NCBI RefSeq assembly: GCF_029227915.1 | Contig: NC_079886.1 | Span: forward strand, 25,708,501-25,772,500 | From: Hydractinia symbiolongicarpus | Lineage: Eukaryota; Cnidaria; Hydrozoa; Anthoathecata; Hydractiniidae | Length of the DNA stretch: 64,000 bases | Direction: 5' to 3' | Part shown: positions 49,340 to 62,900 of the stretch, one piece after another | Layout: every line of letters starts with the position of its first letter | Numbering within the stretch: position 1 is the first letter of the stretch | The notes under the pieces: model-generated | The model's input: the letters and a program-made list of their open reading frames with translations, nothing else | The model's database searches: none | Told to the model about the DNA's origin: nothing | Translations under genes and position numbers: made by a program

Positions 49340-50900
49340 ATTCGTACCAACATGTATTTAGCGATACTTTTCTGATATTACTAGATTGCATCGCTTTTAA
49401 CAATGAAACGATTGACTGTAGGACTTAATTGAACTGATTTTGGACTGTGACCTTACAAATGAGTTGAATGAGACAATTGGACTCCATGAAATAACATTCT
49501 TCTTAAATTGGCGTGATTGCCGGAACTCAGCGATTACACTGGGCGCTGTGGTAGCGCTTCATTTAAAAATGTAGATATGTAAGTCATTTTTTACTGTAGG
49601 ACCAATCCTAGCCGTTATCGCACGCTGCAGAAATAGAGACACTGTGACCTTACAAATGTGATGAATGAGACAATTGGACTCCAAGAAATAAAATTATTCT
49701 GAATTTGACATGATTGCTAGAACTCAGCGATTACACTGGGCGCTGTGGTAGCGCTTCATTTAAAAATTTAGATATGTAAGTCATTTTTTACTGTGGGACC
49801 AATCCTAGCCGTTATCGCACGCTGAAGAAATTGAGACAGTCTCAAAAACTACATTTCGTTGACTTTCTAACGGTATCAGTCCGTTTCTGTTACAACGGTT
49901 GCGTCACATATTCGTACCAACATGTATTTAGCGATACTTTTCTGATATTACTAGATTGCATCGCTTTTAACAATGAAACGATTGACTGTGGGACTTAATT
50001 GAACTGATTTTGGACTGTGACCTTACAAATGTGATGAATGAGATAATTGGACTCCATGAAATAACATTCTTCTTAAATTGGCATGATTGCCGGAACTCAG
50101 CGATTACACTGGGCGCTGTGGTAGCGCTTCATTTAAAAATGTAGATATGTAAGTCATTTTTTACTGTAGGACCAATCCTAGCCGTTATCGCACGCTGCAG
50201 AAATAGAGACACTGTGACCTTACAAATGTGATGAAAGAGACAATTGGACTCCAAGAAATAAAATTATTCTGAATTAGACATGATTGCTAGAACTCAGCGA
50301 TTACACTGGGCGCTGTGGTAGCGCTTCATTTAAAAATGCAGATAAATAAGTCATTTTTTACTGTAAGACCAATCCTAGCTGTTATCGCACGCTGAAGAAA
50401 TAGAGACAGTTTCAAAAACTACATTTCGTTGACTTTCTAACGGTATCAGTCCGTTTCTGTTACAACGGTTGCGTCACATATTCGTACCAACATGTATTTA
50501 GCGATACTTTTCTGATATTACTAGATTGCATCGCTTTTAACAATGAAACGATTGACTGTAGGAGTAAATTGAACTGATTTTGGACTGTGACCTTACAAAT
50601 GTAATGAATGAGACAATTGGACTCCATGAAATAACATTCTTCTTAAATTGGCATGATTGCCGGAACTCAGCGATTACACTGGGCGCTGTGGTAGCGCTTC
50701 ATTTAAAAATGTAGATATGTAAGTCATTTTTTACTGTAGGACCAATCCTAGTCGTTATCGCACGCTGCAGAAATAGAGACACTGTGACCTTACAAATGTG
50801 ATGAATGAGACAATTGGACTCCAAGAAATAAAATTATTCTGAATTTGACATGATTGCTAGAACTCAGCGATTACACTGGGCGCTGTGGTAGCGCTTCATT
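49340..50900 (-). repeat. 570-bp compound units (one full plus one deleted monomer)
   Basis: The site cacgctgcagaaatagagac followed by actgtgacc occurs at 49621, 50191 and 50761, exactly 570 bp apart, and again at 52734 and 53304. In each, gagaca is joined directly to ctgtgacc. Comparison with an intact monomer (50403-50592) shows 176 bp missing, and 373 + 373 - 176 = 570. A deleted monomer has therefore been amplified together with an intact neighbour as a new unit. Confidence 0.9.
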
Positions 50901-52467
50901 TAAAAATTTAGATATGTAAGTCATTTTTTACTGTGGGACCAATCCTAGCCGTTATCGCACGCTGAAGAAATTGAGACAGTCTCAAAAACTACATTTCGTT
51001 GACTTTCTAACGGTATCAGTCCGTTTCTGTTACAACGGTTGCATCACATATTCGTACCAACATGTATTTAGCGATACTTTTCTGATATTACTAGATTGCA
51101 TCGCTTTTAACAATGAAACGATTGACTGAAGGACTTAATTGAACTGATTTTGGACTGTGACCTTACAAATGTGATGAAAGAGACAATTGGACTCCAAGAA
51201 ATAAAATTATTCTGAATTAGACATGATTGCTAGAACTCAGCGATTACACTGGGCGCTGTGGTAGCGCTTCATTTAAAAAATTAGATATATAAGTCATTTT
51301 TTATTGTAGGACCAATCCTAGCCGTTATCGCACGCTGAAGAAATTGAGACAGTTTCAAAAACTACATTTCATTGACTTTCTAACGGTGTCAGCCCGTTTG
51401 AGTTATAACAGTTGGGTCACATTTTCGTACCAACATGTATTTAGCGATATTTTTCTGATATTACTAGGTTGCATCGCTTTTAACAGTGAAACGATTGACT
51501 GTGGGACTTAATTGAACTGATTTTGGACTGCGACCTTACAAATGTGATGAATGAGACAATTGGACTCCGTGAAATAACATTCTTCTTAAATTGGCATGAT
51601 TGCCGGAACTCAGCGATTACACTGGGCGCTGTGGTAGTTTCAAAAACTGGATTTCATTGACTTTCTAACGGTATCAGTCCGTTTCAGTTACAACAGTTGC
51701 GTCACGTATTCGTACCAACATGCATTTAGCGATATTTTTCTGATATTACTAGGTTGCATCGCTTTTAACAGTGAAACGATTGACTGTGGGACTTAATTAA
51801 ACTGATTTTGGACTGTGACCTTACAAATGTGATGAATACGACAATTGGACTCCATGAAATAACATTCTTCTTAAATTGGCATGATTGCCGGAACTCAGCG
51901 GTTACACTGGGCGCTGTGGTAGCGCTTCATTTAAAAATGCAGATAAATAAGTCATTTTTTACTGTAAGACCAATCCTAGTTGTTATCGCACGCTGAAGAA
52001 ATAGAGACAGTTTCAAAAACTACATTTCGTTGACTTTCTAACGGTATCAGTCTGTTTCAGTTACAACAGTTGCGTCAAGTATTCGTACCAACATGTATTT
52101 AGCGATATTTTTCTGATATTACTAGGTTGCATTGCTTTTAACAGTGAAACGAGTGACTGTGGGACTTAATTAAACTGATTTTGGACTCTGACCTTACAAA
52201 TGTGATGAATACGACAATTGGACTCCATGAATTAACATTCTTCTTAAATTGGCATGATTGCCGGAACTCAGCGATTACACCGGGCGCTGTGGTAGCGCTT
52301 CATTTAAAAATGTAGATATATAAGACATTTTTTACTGTGGGACCAATCCTAGCCGTTATCGCACGCCGAAGAAGTTGAGACATTTTTGAAACCTACATTT
52401 CATTGATTTTCTAACGGTATCAGTCCGTTTCAGTTAGAACGCTTGGGTCACATTTTCGTACCAACAT
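49925..52467 (-). repeat. 2543-bp tandem duplication, first copy
   Basis: Sites in this block recur 2543 bp later: cacgctgcag 50191 and 52734; cgaccttaca 51531 and 54074; the ggta/gtttc deletion join 51637 and 54180; catttttgaa 52381 and 54924. It contains 570-bp compound units and one copy of the 88-bp-deletion monomer. The ends are estimated from where the two copies stop matching and are uncertain by tens of bases. Confidence 0.88.
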
Positions 52468-55010
52468 GTATTTAGCGATACTTTTCTGATATTACTAGAT
52501 TGCATCGCTTTTAACAATGAAACATTGACTGTGGGACTTAATTGAACTGATTTTGGACTGTGACCTTACAAATGTGATGAATGAGATAATTGGACTCCAT
52601 GAAATAACATTCTTCTTAAATTGGCATGATTGCCGGAACTCAGCGATTACACTGGGCGCTGTGGTAGCGCTTCATTTAAAAATGTAGATATGTAAGTCAT
52701 TTTTTACTGTAGGACCAATCCTAGCCGTTATCGCACGCTGCAGAAATAGAGACACTGTGACCTTACAAATGTGATGAAAGAGACAATTGGACTCCAAGAA
52801 ATAAAATTATTCTGAATTAGACATGATTGCTAGAACTCAGCGATTACACTGGGCGCTGTGGTAGCGCTTCATTTAAAAATGCAGATAAATAAGTCATTTT
52901 TTACTGTAAGACCAATCCTAGCTGTTATCGCACGCTGAAGAAATAGAGACAGTTTCAAAAACTACATTTCGTTGACTTTCTAACGGTATCAGTCCGTTTC
53001 TGTTACAACGGTTGCGTCACATATTCGTACCAACATGTATTTAGCGATACTTTTCTGATATTACTAGATTGCATCGCTTTTAACATAGAAACGATTGACT
53101 GTAGGACTTAATTGAACTGATTTTGGACTGTGACCTTACAAATGTAATGAATGAGACAATTGGACTCCATGAAATAACATTCTTCTTAAATTGGCATGAT
53201 TGCCGGAACTCAGCGATTACACTGGGCGCTGTGGTAGCGCTTCATTTAAAAATGTAGATATGTAAGTCATTTTTTACTGTAGGACCAATCCTAGTCGTTA
53301 TCGCACGCTGCAGAAATAGAGACACTGTGACCTTACAAATGTGATGAATGAGACAATTGGACTCCAAGAAATAAAATTATTCTGAATTTGACATGATTGC
53401 TAGAACTCAGCGATTACACTGGGCGCTGTGGTAGCGCTTCATTTAAAAATTTAGATATGTAAGTCATTTTTTACTGTGGGACCAATCCTAGCCGTTATCG
53501 CACGCTGAAGAAATTGAGACAGTCTCAAAAACTACATTTCGTTGACTTTTTAACGGTATCAGTCCGTTTCTGTTACAACGGTTGCGTCACATATTCGTAC
53601 CAACATGTATTTAGCGATACTTTTCTGATATTACTAGATTGCATCGCTTTTAACAATGAAACGATTGACTGTAGGACTTAATTGAACTGATTTTGGACTG
53701 TGACCTTACAAATGTGATGAAAGAGACAATTGGACTCCAAGAAATAAAATTATTCTGAATTAGACATGATTGCTAGAACTCAGCGATTACACTGGGCGCT
53801 GTGGTAGCGCTTCATTTAAAAAATTAGATATATAAGTCATTTTTTACTGTAGGACCAATCCTAGCCGTTATCGCACGCTGAAGAAATTGAGACAGTTTCA
53901 AAAACTACATTTCATTGACTTTCTAACGGTGTCATCCCGTTTGAGTTATAACAGTTGGGTCACATTTTCGTACCAACATGTATTTAGCGATATTTTTCTG
54001 ATATTACTAGGTTGCATCGCTTTTAACAGTGAAACGATTGACTGTGGGACTTAATTGAACTGATTTTGGACTGCGACCTTACAAATGTGATGAATGAGAC
54101 AATTGGACTCCGTGAAATAACATTCTTCTTAAATTGGCATGATTGCCGGAACTCAGCGATTACACTGGGCGCTGTGGTAGTTTCAAAAACTGGATTTCAT
54201 TGACTTTCTAACGGTATCAGTCCGTTTCAGTTACAACAGTTGCGTCACGTATTCGTACCAACATGCATTTAGCGATATTTTTCTGATATTACTAGGTTGC
54301 ATCGCTTTTAACAGTGAAACGATTGACTGTGGGACTTAATTAAACTGATTTTGGACTGTGACCTTACAAATGTGATGAATACGACAATTGGACTCCATGA
54401 AATAACATTCTTCTTAAATTGGCATGATTGCCGGAACTCAGCGGTTACACTGGGCGCTGTGGTAGCGCTTCATTTAAAAATGCAGATAAATAAGTCATTT
54501 TCTACTGTAAGACCAATCCTAGTTGTTATCGCACGCTGAAGAAATAGAGACAGTTTCAAAAACTACATTTCGTTGACTTTCTAACGGTATCAGTCTGTTT
54601 CAGTTACAACAGTTGCGTCAAGTATTCGTACCAACATGTATTTAGCGATATTTTTCTGATATTACTAGGTTGCATTGCTTTTAACAGTGAAACGAGTGAC
54701 TGTGGGACTTAATTAAACTGATTTTGGACTGTGGCCTTACAAATGTGATGAATACGACAATTGGACTCCATGAATTAACATTCTTCTTAAATTGGCATGA
54801 TTGCCGGAACTCAGCGATTACACTGGGCGCTGTGGTAGCGCTTCATTTAAAAATGTAGATATATAAGACATTTTTTACTGTGGGACCAATCCTAGCCGTT
54901 ATCGCACGCCGAAGAAGTTGAGACATTTTTGAAACCTACATTTCATTGATTTTCTAACGGTATCAGTCCGTTTCAGTTAGAACGCTTGGGTCACATTTTC
55001 GTACCAACAT
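52468..55010 (-). repeat. 2543-bp tandem duplication, second copy
   Basis: This immediately follows the first copy with very few differences, for example tgaaacattgac at 52518 where the first copy has tgaaacgattgac, tttttactgtagg near 53840 where the first copy has tttttattgtagg, and tcattttctactg near 54495 where the first copy has tcattttttactg. The near identity implies a recent duplication of a block that already contained deleted monomers. Confidence 0.88.
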
Positions 55011-57140
55011 ATATTTAGCGATATTTTTCTGATATTACTAGGTTGCATCGCTTTTAACAGTGAAACAATTGAATGTGGGACTTAATTGAACTGATTTTGG
55101 ACTTTAACTTTATAAATGCAATAATTGAGAGAATTGAACTTTAACAAATAAAATTATTCTGAATTTGACGTGATTCCTAGAACTCAGCGACTACACTGCG
55201 CGCTGAGGTAGCGCTTCATTTAAAAATGTAGATATGTAAGTCATTTTTTACTGTGGGACCAATCCTAACCGTTATCGCACGCTGAAGAAATTGAGACAGT
55301 TTCAAAAACTATATTTCATTGACTTTCTAACGGTGTCAGCCCGTTTGAGTTATAACAGTTGGGTCACATTTTCGTACCAACATGTGTTTAGCGATATTTT
55401 TCTGATATTACTAGGTTGCATCGCTTTTAACAGTGAAACGATTGACTGTGGGACTTAATTGAACTGATTTTGGACTGTGACCTTACAAATGTGATGAATG
55501 AGACAATTGGACTCCATGAAATAACATTCTTCTTAAATTGGCATGATTGCCGGAACTCAGCGGATAAACTGGGCGCTGTGGTAGCGCTTCATTTAAAAAT
55601 GTAGATATATAAGTCATTTTTTAATGTAGGACCAATCCTAGCCGTTATCGCACGCCGAAGAAGTTGAGACATTTTCGAAACTACATTTCATTGATTTTCT
55701 AACGGTATCAGTCCGTTTCAGTTAGAACGCTTGGATCACATTTTCGTACCAACATGTATTTAGCGATATTTTTCTGATATTACTAGGTTGCATCGCTTTT
55801 AACAGTGAAACAATTGACTATGGGACTTAATTGAACTCATTTTGGACTGTGACCTAACAAATGTGATGAGTGGGACAATCGGCCTCCATGAAATAACATT
55901 CTTCTTAAATTGGCATGATTGCCGGTACTCATCGATTACACTGGGCGCTGTGGTAGCGCTTCATTTAAAAGTGTAGATATATAAGACATTTTTTACTGTG
56001 GGACCTATCCTAGCCGTTATCGCACGCTGAAGAAATTGAGACATTTTCAAAAACTATGTTTCATTGACTTTCTAACGGTGTCAGCCCGTTTGAGTTATAA
56101 CAGTTGGGTCACATATTCGTACCAACATGTATTTAGCGATATTTTTCTGATATTACTATGTTGCATCGCTTTTAACAGTGAAATGATTGACTGTGGTATT
56201 TAATTGAACTGATTTTGGACTTTAACTTTATAAGTGTGATAATTGAGACAATTGGACTCCCAGAAAAAACAGTGTTCTGAATTTGAAATGATTGCTAGAA
56301 CACAGCGATTACACTGGGCGTTGTGGCAGCGCTTCATTTAAAAATGCAGATAAATAAGTCATTTTTTCTGTTGGACCAATCCTAGCCGCTATCGCACGCC
56401 GAGGAAGTTGAGATATTTTCGAAAACTAAATTTCATTGACTTTCTAACGGTATCAGTCCGTTTAAGTTACAACGCTTGGGTCACATTTTCGTACCAACAT
56501 GTATTTAGCGATATTTTTCTGATATTACTAGGTTGCATCGCTTTTATCAGTGAAACAATTGACTGTGGGACTTAATTGAAGTAATTTTGGACTGTGATCT
56601 GACAAATGTGATGAATGAGACAATTGGACTCCATGAAATAACATTCTTCTTAAATTGGCATGATTGCCGGTACTCAGCGATTACACTGGGCGCTGTGGTA
56701 GCGCTTCATTTAAAAATGCAGATAAATAAGTCATTTTTTACTGTAAGACCAATCCTAGCTGTTATCGCACGCTGAAGAAATAGAGACAGTTTCAAAAACT
56801 ACATTTCGTTGACTTTCTAACGGTATCAGTCCGTTTCTGTTACAACGGTTGCGTTACATATTCGTACCAACATGTATTTAGCGATACTTGTCTGATATTA
56901 CTAGATTGCATCGCTTTTAACAGTGAAACGATTGAATGTGGGACGTAATTGAACTGATTTTGGACTTTAACTTTATAAATGCAATAATTGATAGAATTGA
57001 ACTCTAAGAAATAAAATTATTCTAAATTTGACATGATTGCTAGAACTCAGCGATTACACTGGGTGCTGTGGTAGCGCTTCATTTAAAAATGCAGATAAAT
57101 AAGTCATTTTTTACTGTGGGACCAATCCTAGCCGTTATCG
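54900..57140 (-). repeat. 6-monomer HOR unit (period 2236 bp)
   Basis: catttttgaaacctac at 54924 recurs at 57160, and tgattcctagaactcagcg at 55171 recurs at 57407 (offset 2236). The next partial copy follows to about 58260, with a 1-bp insertion in gaggttagcg near 57442. The 56.0-57.1 kb part holds other inverted subfamilies, including a cccagaaaaaacagtg variant near 56260. Confidence 0.83.
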
Positions 57141-59160
57141 CACGCCGAAGAAGTTGAGACATTTTTGAAACCTACATTTCATTGATTTTCTAACGGTATC
57201 AGTCCGTTTCAGTTAGAACGCTTGGGTCACATTTTCGTACCAACATATATTTAGCGATATTTTTCGGATATTACTAGGTTGCATCGCTTTTAACAGTGAA
57301 ACAATTGAATGTGGGACTTAATTGAACTGATTTTGGACTTTAACTTTATAAATGCAATAATTGAGAGAATTGAACTTTAACAAATAAAATTATTCTGAAT
57401 TTGACGTGATTCCTAGAACTCAGCGACTACACTGCGCGCTGAGGTTAGCGCTTCATTTAAAAATGTAGATATGTAAGTCATTTTTTACTGTGGGACCAAT
57501 CCTAACCGTTATCGCACGCTGAAGAAATTGAGACAGTTTCAAAAACTATATTTCATTGACTTTCTAACGGTGTCAGCCCGTTTGAGTTATAACAGTTGGG
57601 TCACATTTTCGTACCAAATTGTATTTAGCGATATTTTTCTGATATTACTAGGTTGCATCGCTTTTAACAGTGAAACGATTGACTGTGGGACTTAATTGAA
57701 CTGATTTTGGACTGTGACCTTACAAATGTGATGAATGAGACAATTGGACTCCATGAAATAACATTCTTCTTAAATTGGCATGATTGCCGGAACTCAGCGG
57801 ATAAACTGGGCGCTGTGGTAGCGCTTCATTTAAAAATGCAGATATATAAGTCATTTTTTAATGTAGGACCAATCCTAGCCGTTATCGCACGCCGAAGAAG
57901 TTGAGACATTTTCGAAACTACATTTCATTGATTTTCTAACGGTATCAGTCCGTTTCAGTTAGAACGCTTGGATCACATTTTCGTACCAACATGTATTTAG
58001 CGATATTTTTCTGATATTACTAGGTTGCATCGCTTTTAACAGTGAAACAATTGACTGTGGGACTTAATTGAACTCATTTTGGACTGTGACCTAACAAATG
58101 TGATGAGTGAGACAATCGGCCTCCATGAAATAAAATTCTTCTTAAATTGGCATGATTGCCGGTACTCATCGATTACACTGGGCGCTGTGGTAGCGCTTCA
58201 TTTAAAAGTGTAGATATATAAGACATTTTTTACTGTGGGACCTATCCTAGCCGTTATCGCACGCCGAAGAAGTTGAGACATTTTCGAAACCTACACTTCA
58301 TTGATTTTCAAACGGTATCAGTCCGTTTCAGTTAGAACGCTTGGGTAACATTTTCGTACCAACATGTATTTAGCGATATTTTTCGGATATTACTAGGTTG
58401 CATCGCTTTTAACAGTAAAACAATTGAATGTGGGACTTAATTGAACTGATTTTGGACTTTAACTTTATAAATGCAATAATTGAGAGAATTGAACTCCAAG
58501 AAATAAAGTTATTCTGAATTTGACGTGATTGCTAGAACTCAGCGACTACACTGTGCGCTGAGGTTAGCGCTTTATTTAAAAATGTAGATATGTAAGTCAT
58601 TTTTTACTGTGGGACCAATCCTAGCCGTTATTGCACGCTGAAGAAATTGAGACAGTTTCAAAAACTATGTTTCATTGACTTTCTAACGGTGTCAGCCCGT
58701 TTGAGTTATAACAGTTGGGTCACATTTTCGTACCAACATGTATTAAGCGATATTTTTCGGATATTACTAGGTTGCATCGCTTTTAACAGTGAAACGATTG
58801 ACTGTGGGACTTAATTGAACTGATTTTGGACTGTGACCTTACAAATGTGATGAATGAGACAATTGGACTCCATGAAATAACATTCTTCTTAAATTGGCAT
58901 GATTGCCGGAACTCAGCGGATAAACTGGGCACTGTGGTAGCGCTTCATTAAAAAATGTAGATATATAAGTCATTTTTTAATGTAGGACCAATCCTAGCCG
59001 TTATCGCACGCCGAAGAAGTTGAGACATTTTCGAAACTACATTTCATTGATTTTATAACGGTATCAGTCCGTTTCAGTTAGAACGCTTGGATCACATTTT
59101 CGTACCAACATGTATTTAGCGATATTTTTCTGATATTACTAGGTTGCATCGCTTTTAACA
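57141..59160 (-). repeat. Partial 2236-bp copy overlapping a 3-monomer period (1119 bp)
   Basis: gatcacattttcg at 57971 recurs at 59090, and the ttgacgtgatt site (tgatt at 57407) recurs at 58526, both 1119 bp apart. Three monomers make this unit. The earlier part also matches the preceding block at 2236 bp, so it is a shared segment of two periodicities. Confidence 0.82.
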
Positions 59161-59929
59161 GTGAAACGATTGACTGTGGGACTTACTTGAACTGATTTTC
59201 GACTTTAACTTTATAAATGTGATAATTGAGACAATTGGACTCCATGCAATAACATTCTTCTTAACTTGGCATGATTGAGGAAACTCAGCGATTATACTGG
59301 GCGCTGTGGTATCGCTTCATTTAATAATGTAGATAAATAAGTTTCTTTTTACTGTGGGTCCAATCCTAGCCGTTATGGCACGCTGAAGAAATTGAGACAG
59401 TTTCAAAATCTACATTTCATTGACTTTCTAACGTTATCAGTCCGTTTCTGTTACAACGGTTGCGTCACATATGCGTACCTACATGTGTTTAGTGATATTT
59501 TTCTGATATTACTAGGTTGTATCGCTTTTAACAGTGAAACGATTGACTGTGCGGCTTAATTGAACTGATTTTGGACTTTAACGTTATAAGTGTGATAATT
59601 GAGACAATTGGACTCCCAGAAATAACAATGTTCTGATTTTGAAATGATTGCTAGAACACAGCGATTACACTGGGCGTTGTGGCAGCGCATCATTAAAAAA
59701 TGCAGATAAATAAGTCATTTTTTACTGTAGGACCAATCCTAGCCGTTATCGCACGCTGAAGAGAGTTTCAAAAACTACATTTCATTGACTTTCTAACAGT
59801 ATCAGTCCGTTTCAGTTACAACGGTTGCGTCACATATTCGTACCAAGATCTATTTAGCCATTCCGATATTACTACGTTGCATCGCCTTTAACAGTGAAAC
59901 GATTGACTGTGGGACTTACTTGAACTGAT
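59161..59929 (-). repeat. Shortened version of the 41.8-43.5 kb segment
   Basis: Subfamily composition changes abruptly at about 59160, from monomers with ggacttaattgaactgatt and gtgacc to monomers with gggacttacttgaactg and tcgacttt. The block matches 41819 onward, then skips to sequence like 42838-42990 (gtgcggcttaattg), then to the gctgaagagag monomer, before the full segmental copy starts at 59930. It appears to be an internally deleted relative of the duplicated segment. Confidence 0.78.
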
Positions 59930-62900
59930 TTTCGACTTTAACTTTATAAATGTGATAATTGAGACAATTGGACTCCATGCAATAACATTCTTCTTAAATT
60001 GGCATGATTGAGGAAACTCAGCGATTACACTGGGCGCTGTGGTATCGCTTCATTTAATAATGTAGATAAATAAGTTTCTTTTTACTGTGGGTCCGATCCT
60101 AGCCGTTATGGCACGCTGAAGAAATTGAGACAGTTTCAAAAACTACATTTCATTGACTTTCTAACGTTATCAGTCCGTTTCTGTTACAACGGTTGCGTCA
60201 CATATGCGTACCAACATGTGTTTAGCGATGTTTTTCTGATATTATTAGGTTGTATCGCTTTTAACAGTGAAACGATTGACTGTAGGACTTAATTGAACTG
60301 ATTTTGGACTTTAACTTTATAAATGTGATAATTGAGACAATTGGACTCCAAGAAATAACAATGTTCTGAATTTGACATGATTGCTAGAACTCAGCGATTA
60401 CACTAGGCGCTGTGGTATCGCTTCATTTAAAAATGCAAATAAATAAGTCATTTTTTACTGTAGGACCAATCCTAGCCGTTATCGCACGCTGAAGAGAGTT
60501 TCAAAAACTACATTTCATTGACTTTCTAACAGTATCAGTCCGTTTCAGTTACAACGGTTGCGTCACATATTCGTACCAACATCTATTTAGCGATTCTGAT
60601 ATTACTACGTTGCATCGCCTTTAACAGTGAAACGATTGACTGTGGGACTTACTTGAACTGACTTTGAACTTTAACTTTATAAATGTGATAATTGAGACAA
60701 TTGGACTCCATGCAATAACATTCTTCTTAAATTGGCATGATTGAGGGAACTCAGCGATTACACTGGGCGCTGTGGTATCGCTTCATTTAATAATGTAGAT
60801 AAATAAGTCACTTTTTACTGTGGGTACAATCCTAGCCGTTATCGCACGCTGAAGAAATTGAGACAGTTTCAAAAACTACATTTCATTGACTTTCTAACGG
60901 TATCAGTCCGTTTCTGTTTCAACTGTTGCGTCACATATTCGTACTAACATGTGTTTAGTGATATTTTTCTGATATTACTAGGTTGTATCGCTTTTAACAG
61001 TGAAACGATTGACTGTGCGGCTTAATTGAACTGATTTTGGACTTTAACGTTATAAGTGTGATAATTGAGACAATTGGACTCCCAGAAATAACAATGTTCT
61101 GATTTTGAAATGATTGCTAGAATACAGCGATTACACTGGGCGTTGTGGCAGCGCATCATTTAAAAATGCAGATAAATAAGTCATTTTTTACTGTAGAACC
61201 AATCCTAGCCGTTATCGACGCTGAAGAAATAGAGACAGTTTCAATAACTACATTTCCTTGACTTTCTAACGGTATCAGTCCGCTTTGGTTACAACGGTTG
61301 CATCACATATTCGTACCAACATGTGTTTAGTGATATTTTTCTGATATTATTAGGTTGTATCGCTTTTAACAGTGAAACGATTGACTGTAGGACTTAATTG
61401 AACTGATTTTGGACTTTAACTTTATAAATGTGATAATTGAGACAATTGGACTCCAAGAAATAACAATGTTCTGAATTTGACATGATTGCTAGAACTCAGC
61501 GATTACATTGGGCGCTGTGGTAGCGCTTCATTTAAAAATGCACATAAATAAGTCATTTTTTACTGTAGGACCAATCCTAGCTGTTATCGCACGCTGAAGA
61601 GAGTTTCAAAAACTACATTTCATTGACTTTCTACCAGTATCAGTCCGTTTCAGTTACAACGGTTGCGTCACATATTCGTACCAACATCTATTTAGCGATT
61701 CTGATATTACTACGTTGCATCGCCTTTAACAGTGAAACGATTGACTGTTGGACTTACTTGAACTGACTTTGAACTTTAACTTTATAAATGTGATAATTGA
61801 GACAATTGGACTCCATGCAATAACATTCTTCTTAAATTGGCATGATTGAGGAAACTCAGCGATTACACTGGGCGCTGTGGTATCGCTTCATTTAATAATG
61901 TAGACAAATAAGTCACTTTTTACTGTGGGTACAATCCTAGCCGTTATCGCACGCTGAAGAAATTGAGACAGTTTCAAAAACTACATTTCATTGACTTTCT
62001 AACGGTATCAGTCCGTTTCTGTTACAACGGTTGCGTCACATATTCGTACCAACATGTGTTTAGTGATATTTTTGTGATATTACTAGGTTGTATTGCTTTT
62101 AACAGTGAAACGATTGACTGTGGGGCTTAATTGAACTGATTTTGGACTTTAACGTTATAAGTGTGATAATTGAGACAATTGGACTCCCAGAAATAACAAT
62201 GTTCTGAATTTGAAATGATTGCTAGAATACAGCGATTACACTGGGCGTTGTGGTAGCGCTTCATTTAAAAATGCAGATAAATAAGTCATTTTTTACTGTA
62301 GAACCAATCCTAGCCGTTATCGCACGCTGAAGAAATAGAGACAGTTTCAATAACTACATTTCGTTGACTTTCTAACGATATCAGTCTGCTTCAGTTACAA
62401 CGGTTGCATCACATATGCGTACCAACATGTATTTAGCAATATTTTTCTGATATTACTGGGTTGCATCGCCTTTAACAGTGAAACGATTAAATGTGGGACT
62501 TACTTGAACTGATTTTGGACTTTAATGTTATAAGTGTGATAACTGAGACAATTGGACTCCATGCAATAACATTCTTCTTAAATTGGCATGATTGACGGAA
62601 CTCAGCGATTACACTGAACGCTGTGGTATCGCTTCATTTAATAATGTAGATAAATATGTCACTTTTTACTGTGGGTCCAATCCTAGCCGTTATCGCAAGC
62701 TGAAGAAATTGAGACAGTTTCAAAAACTACATTTCATTGACTTTCTAACGGTGTCAGTCCGTTTCTGTTACAACGGTTGCGTCACATATTCGTACCAACA
62801 TGTGTTTAGTGATATTTTTCTGATATTACTAGGTTGTATCGCTTTCAACAGTGAAACGATTGACTGTGGGGCTTAATTGAAATGATTTTGGACTGTGACC

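Noticed and set aside
48591-54200. Transposon or foreign insertion as cause of the irregular spacing.
   Set aside because: All bases in this interval align to the monomer; the irregular period is due to 88-bp and 176-bp internal deletions plus a short duplication.
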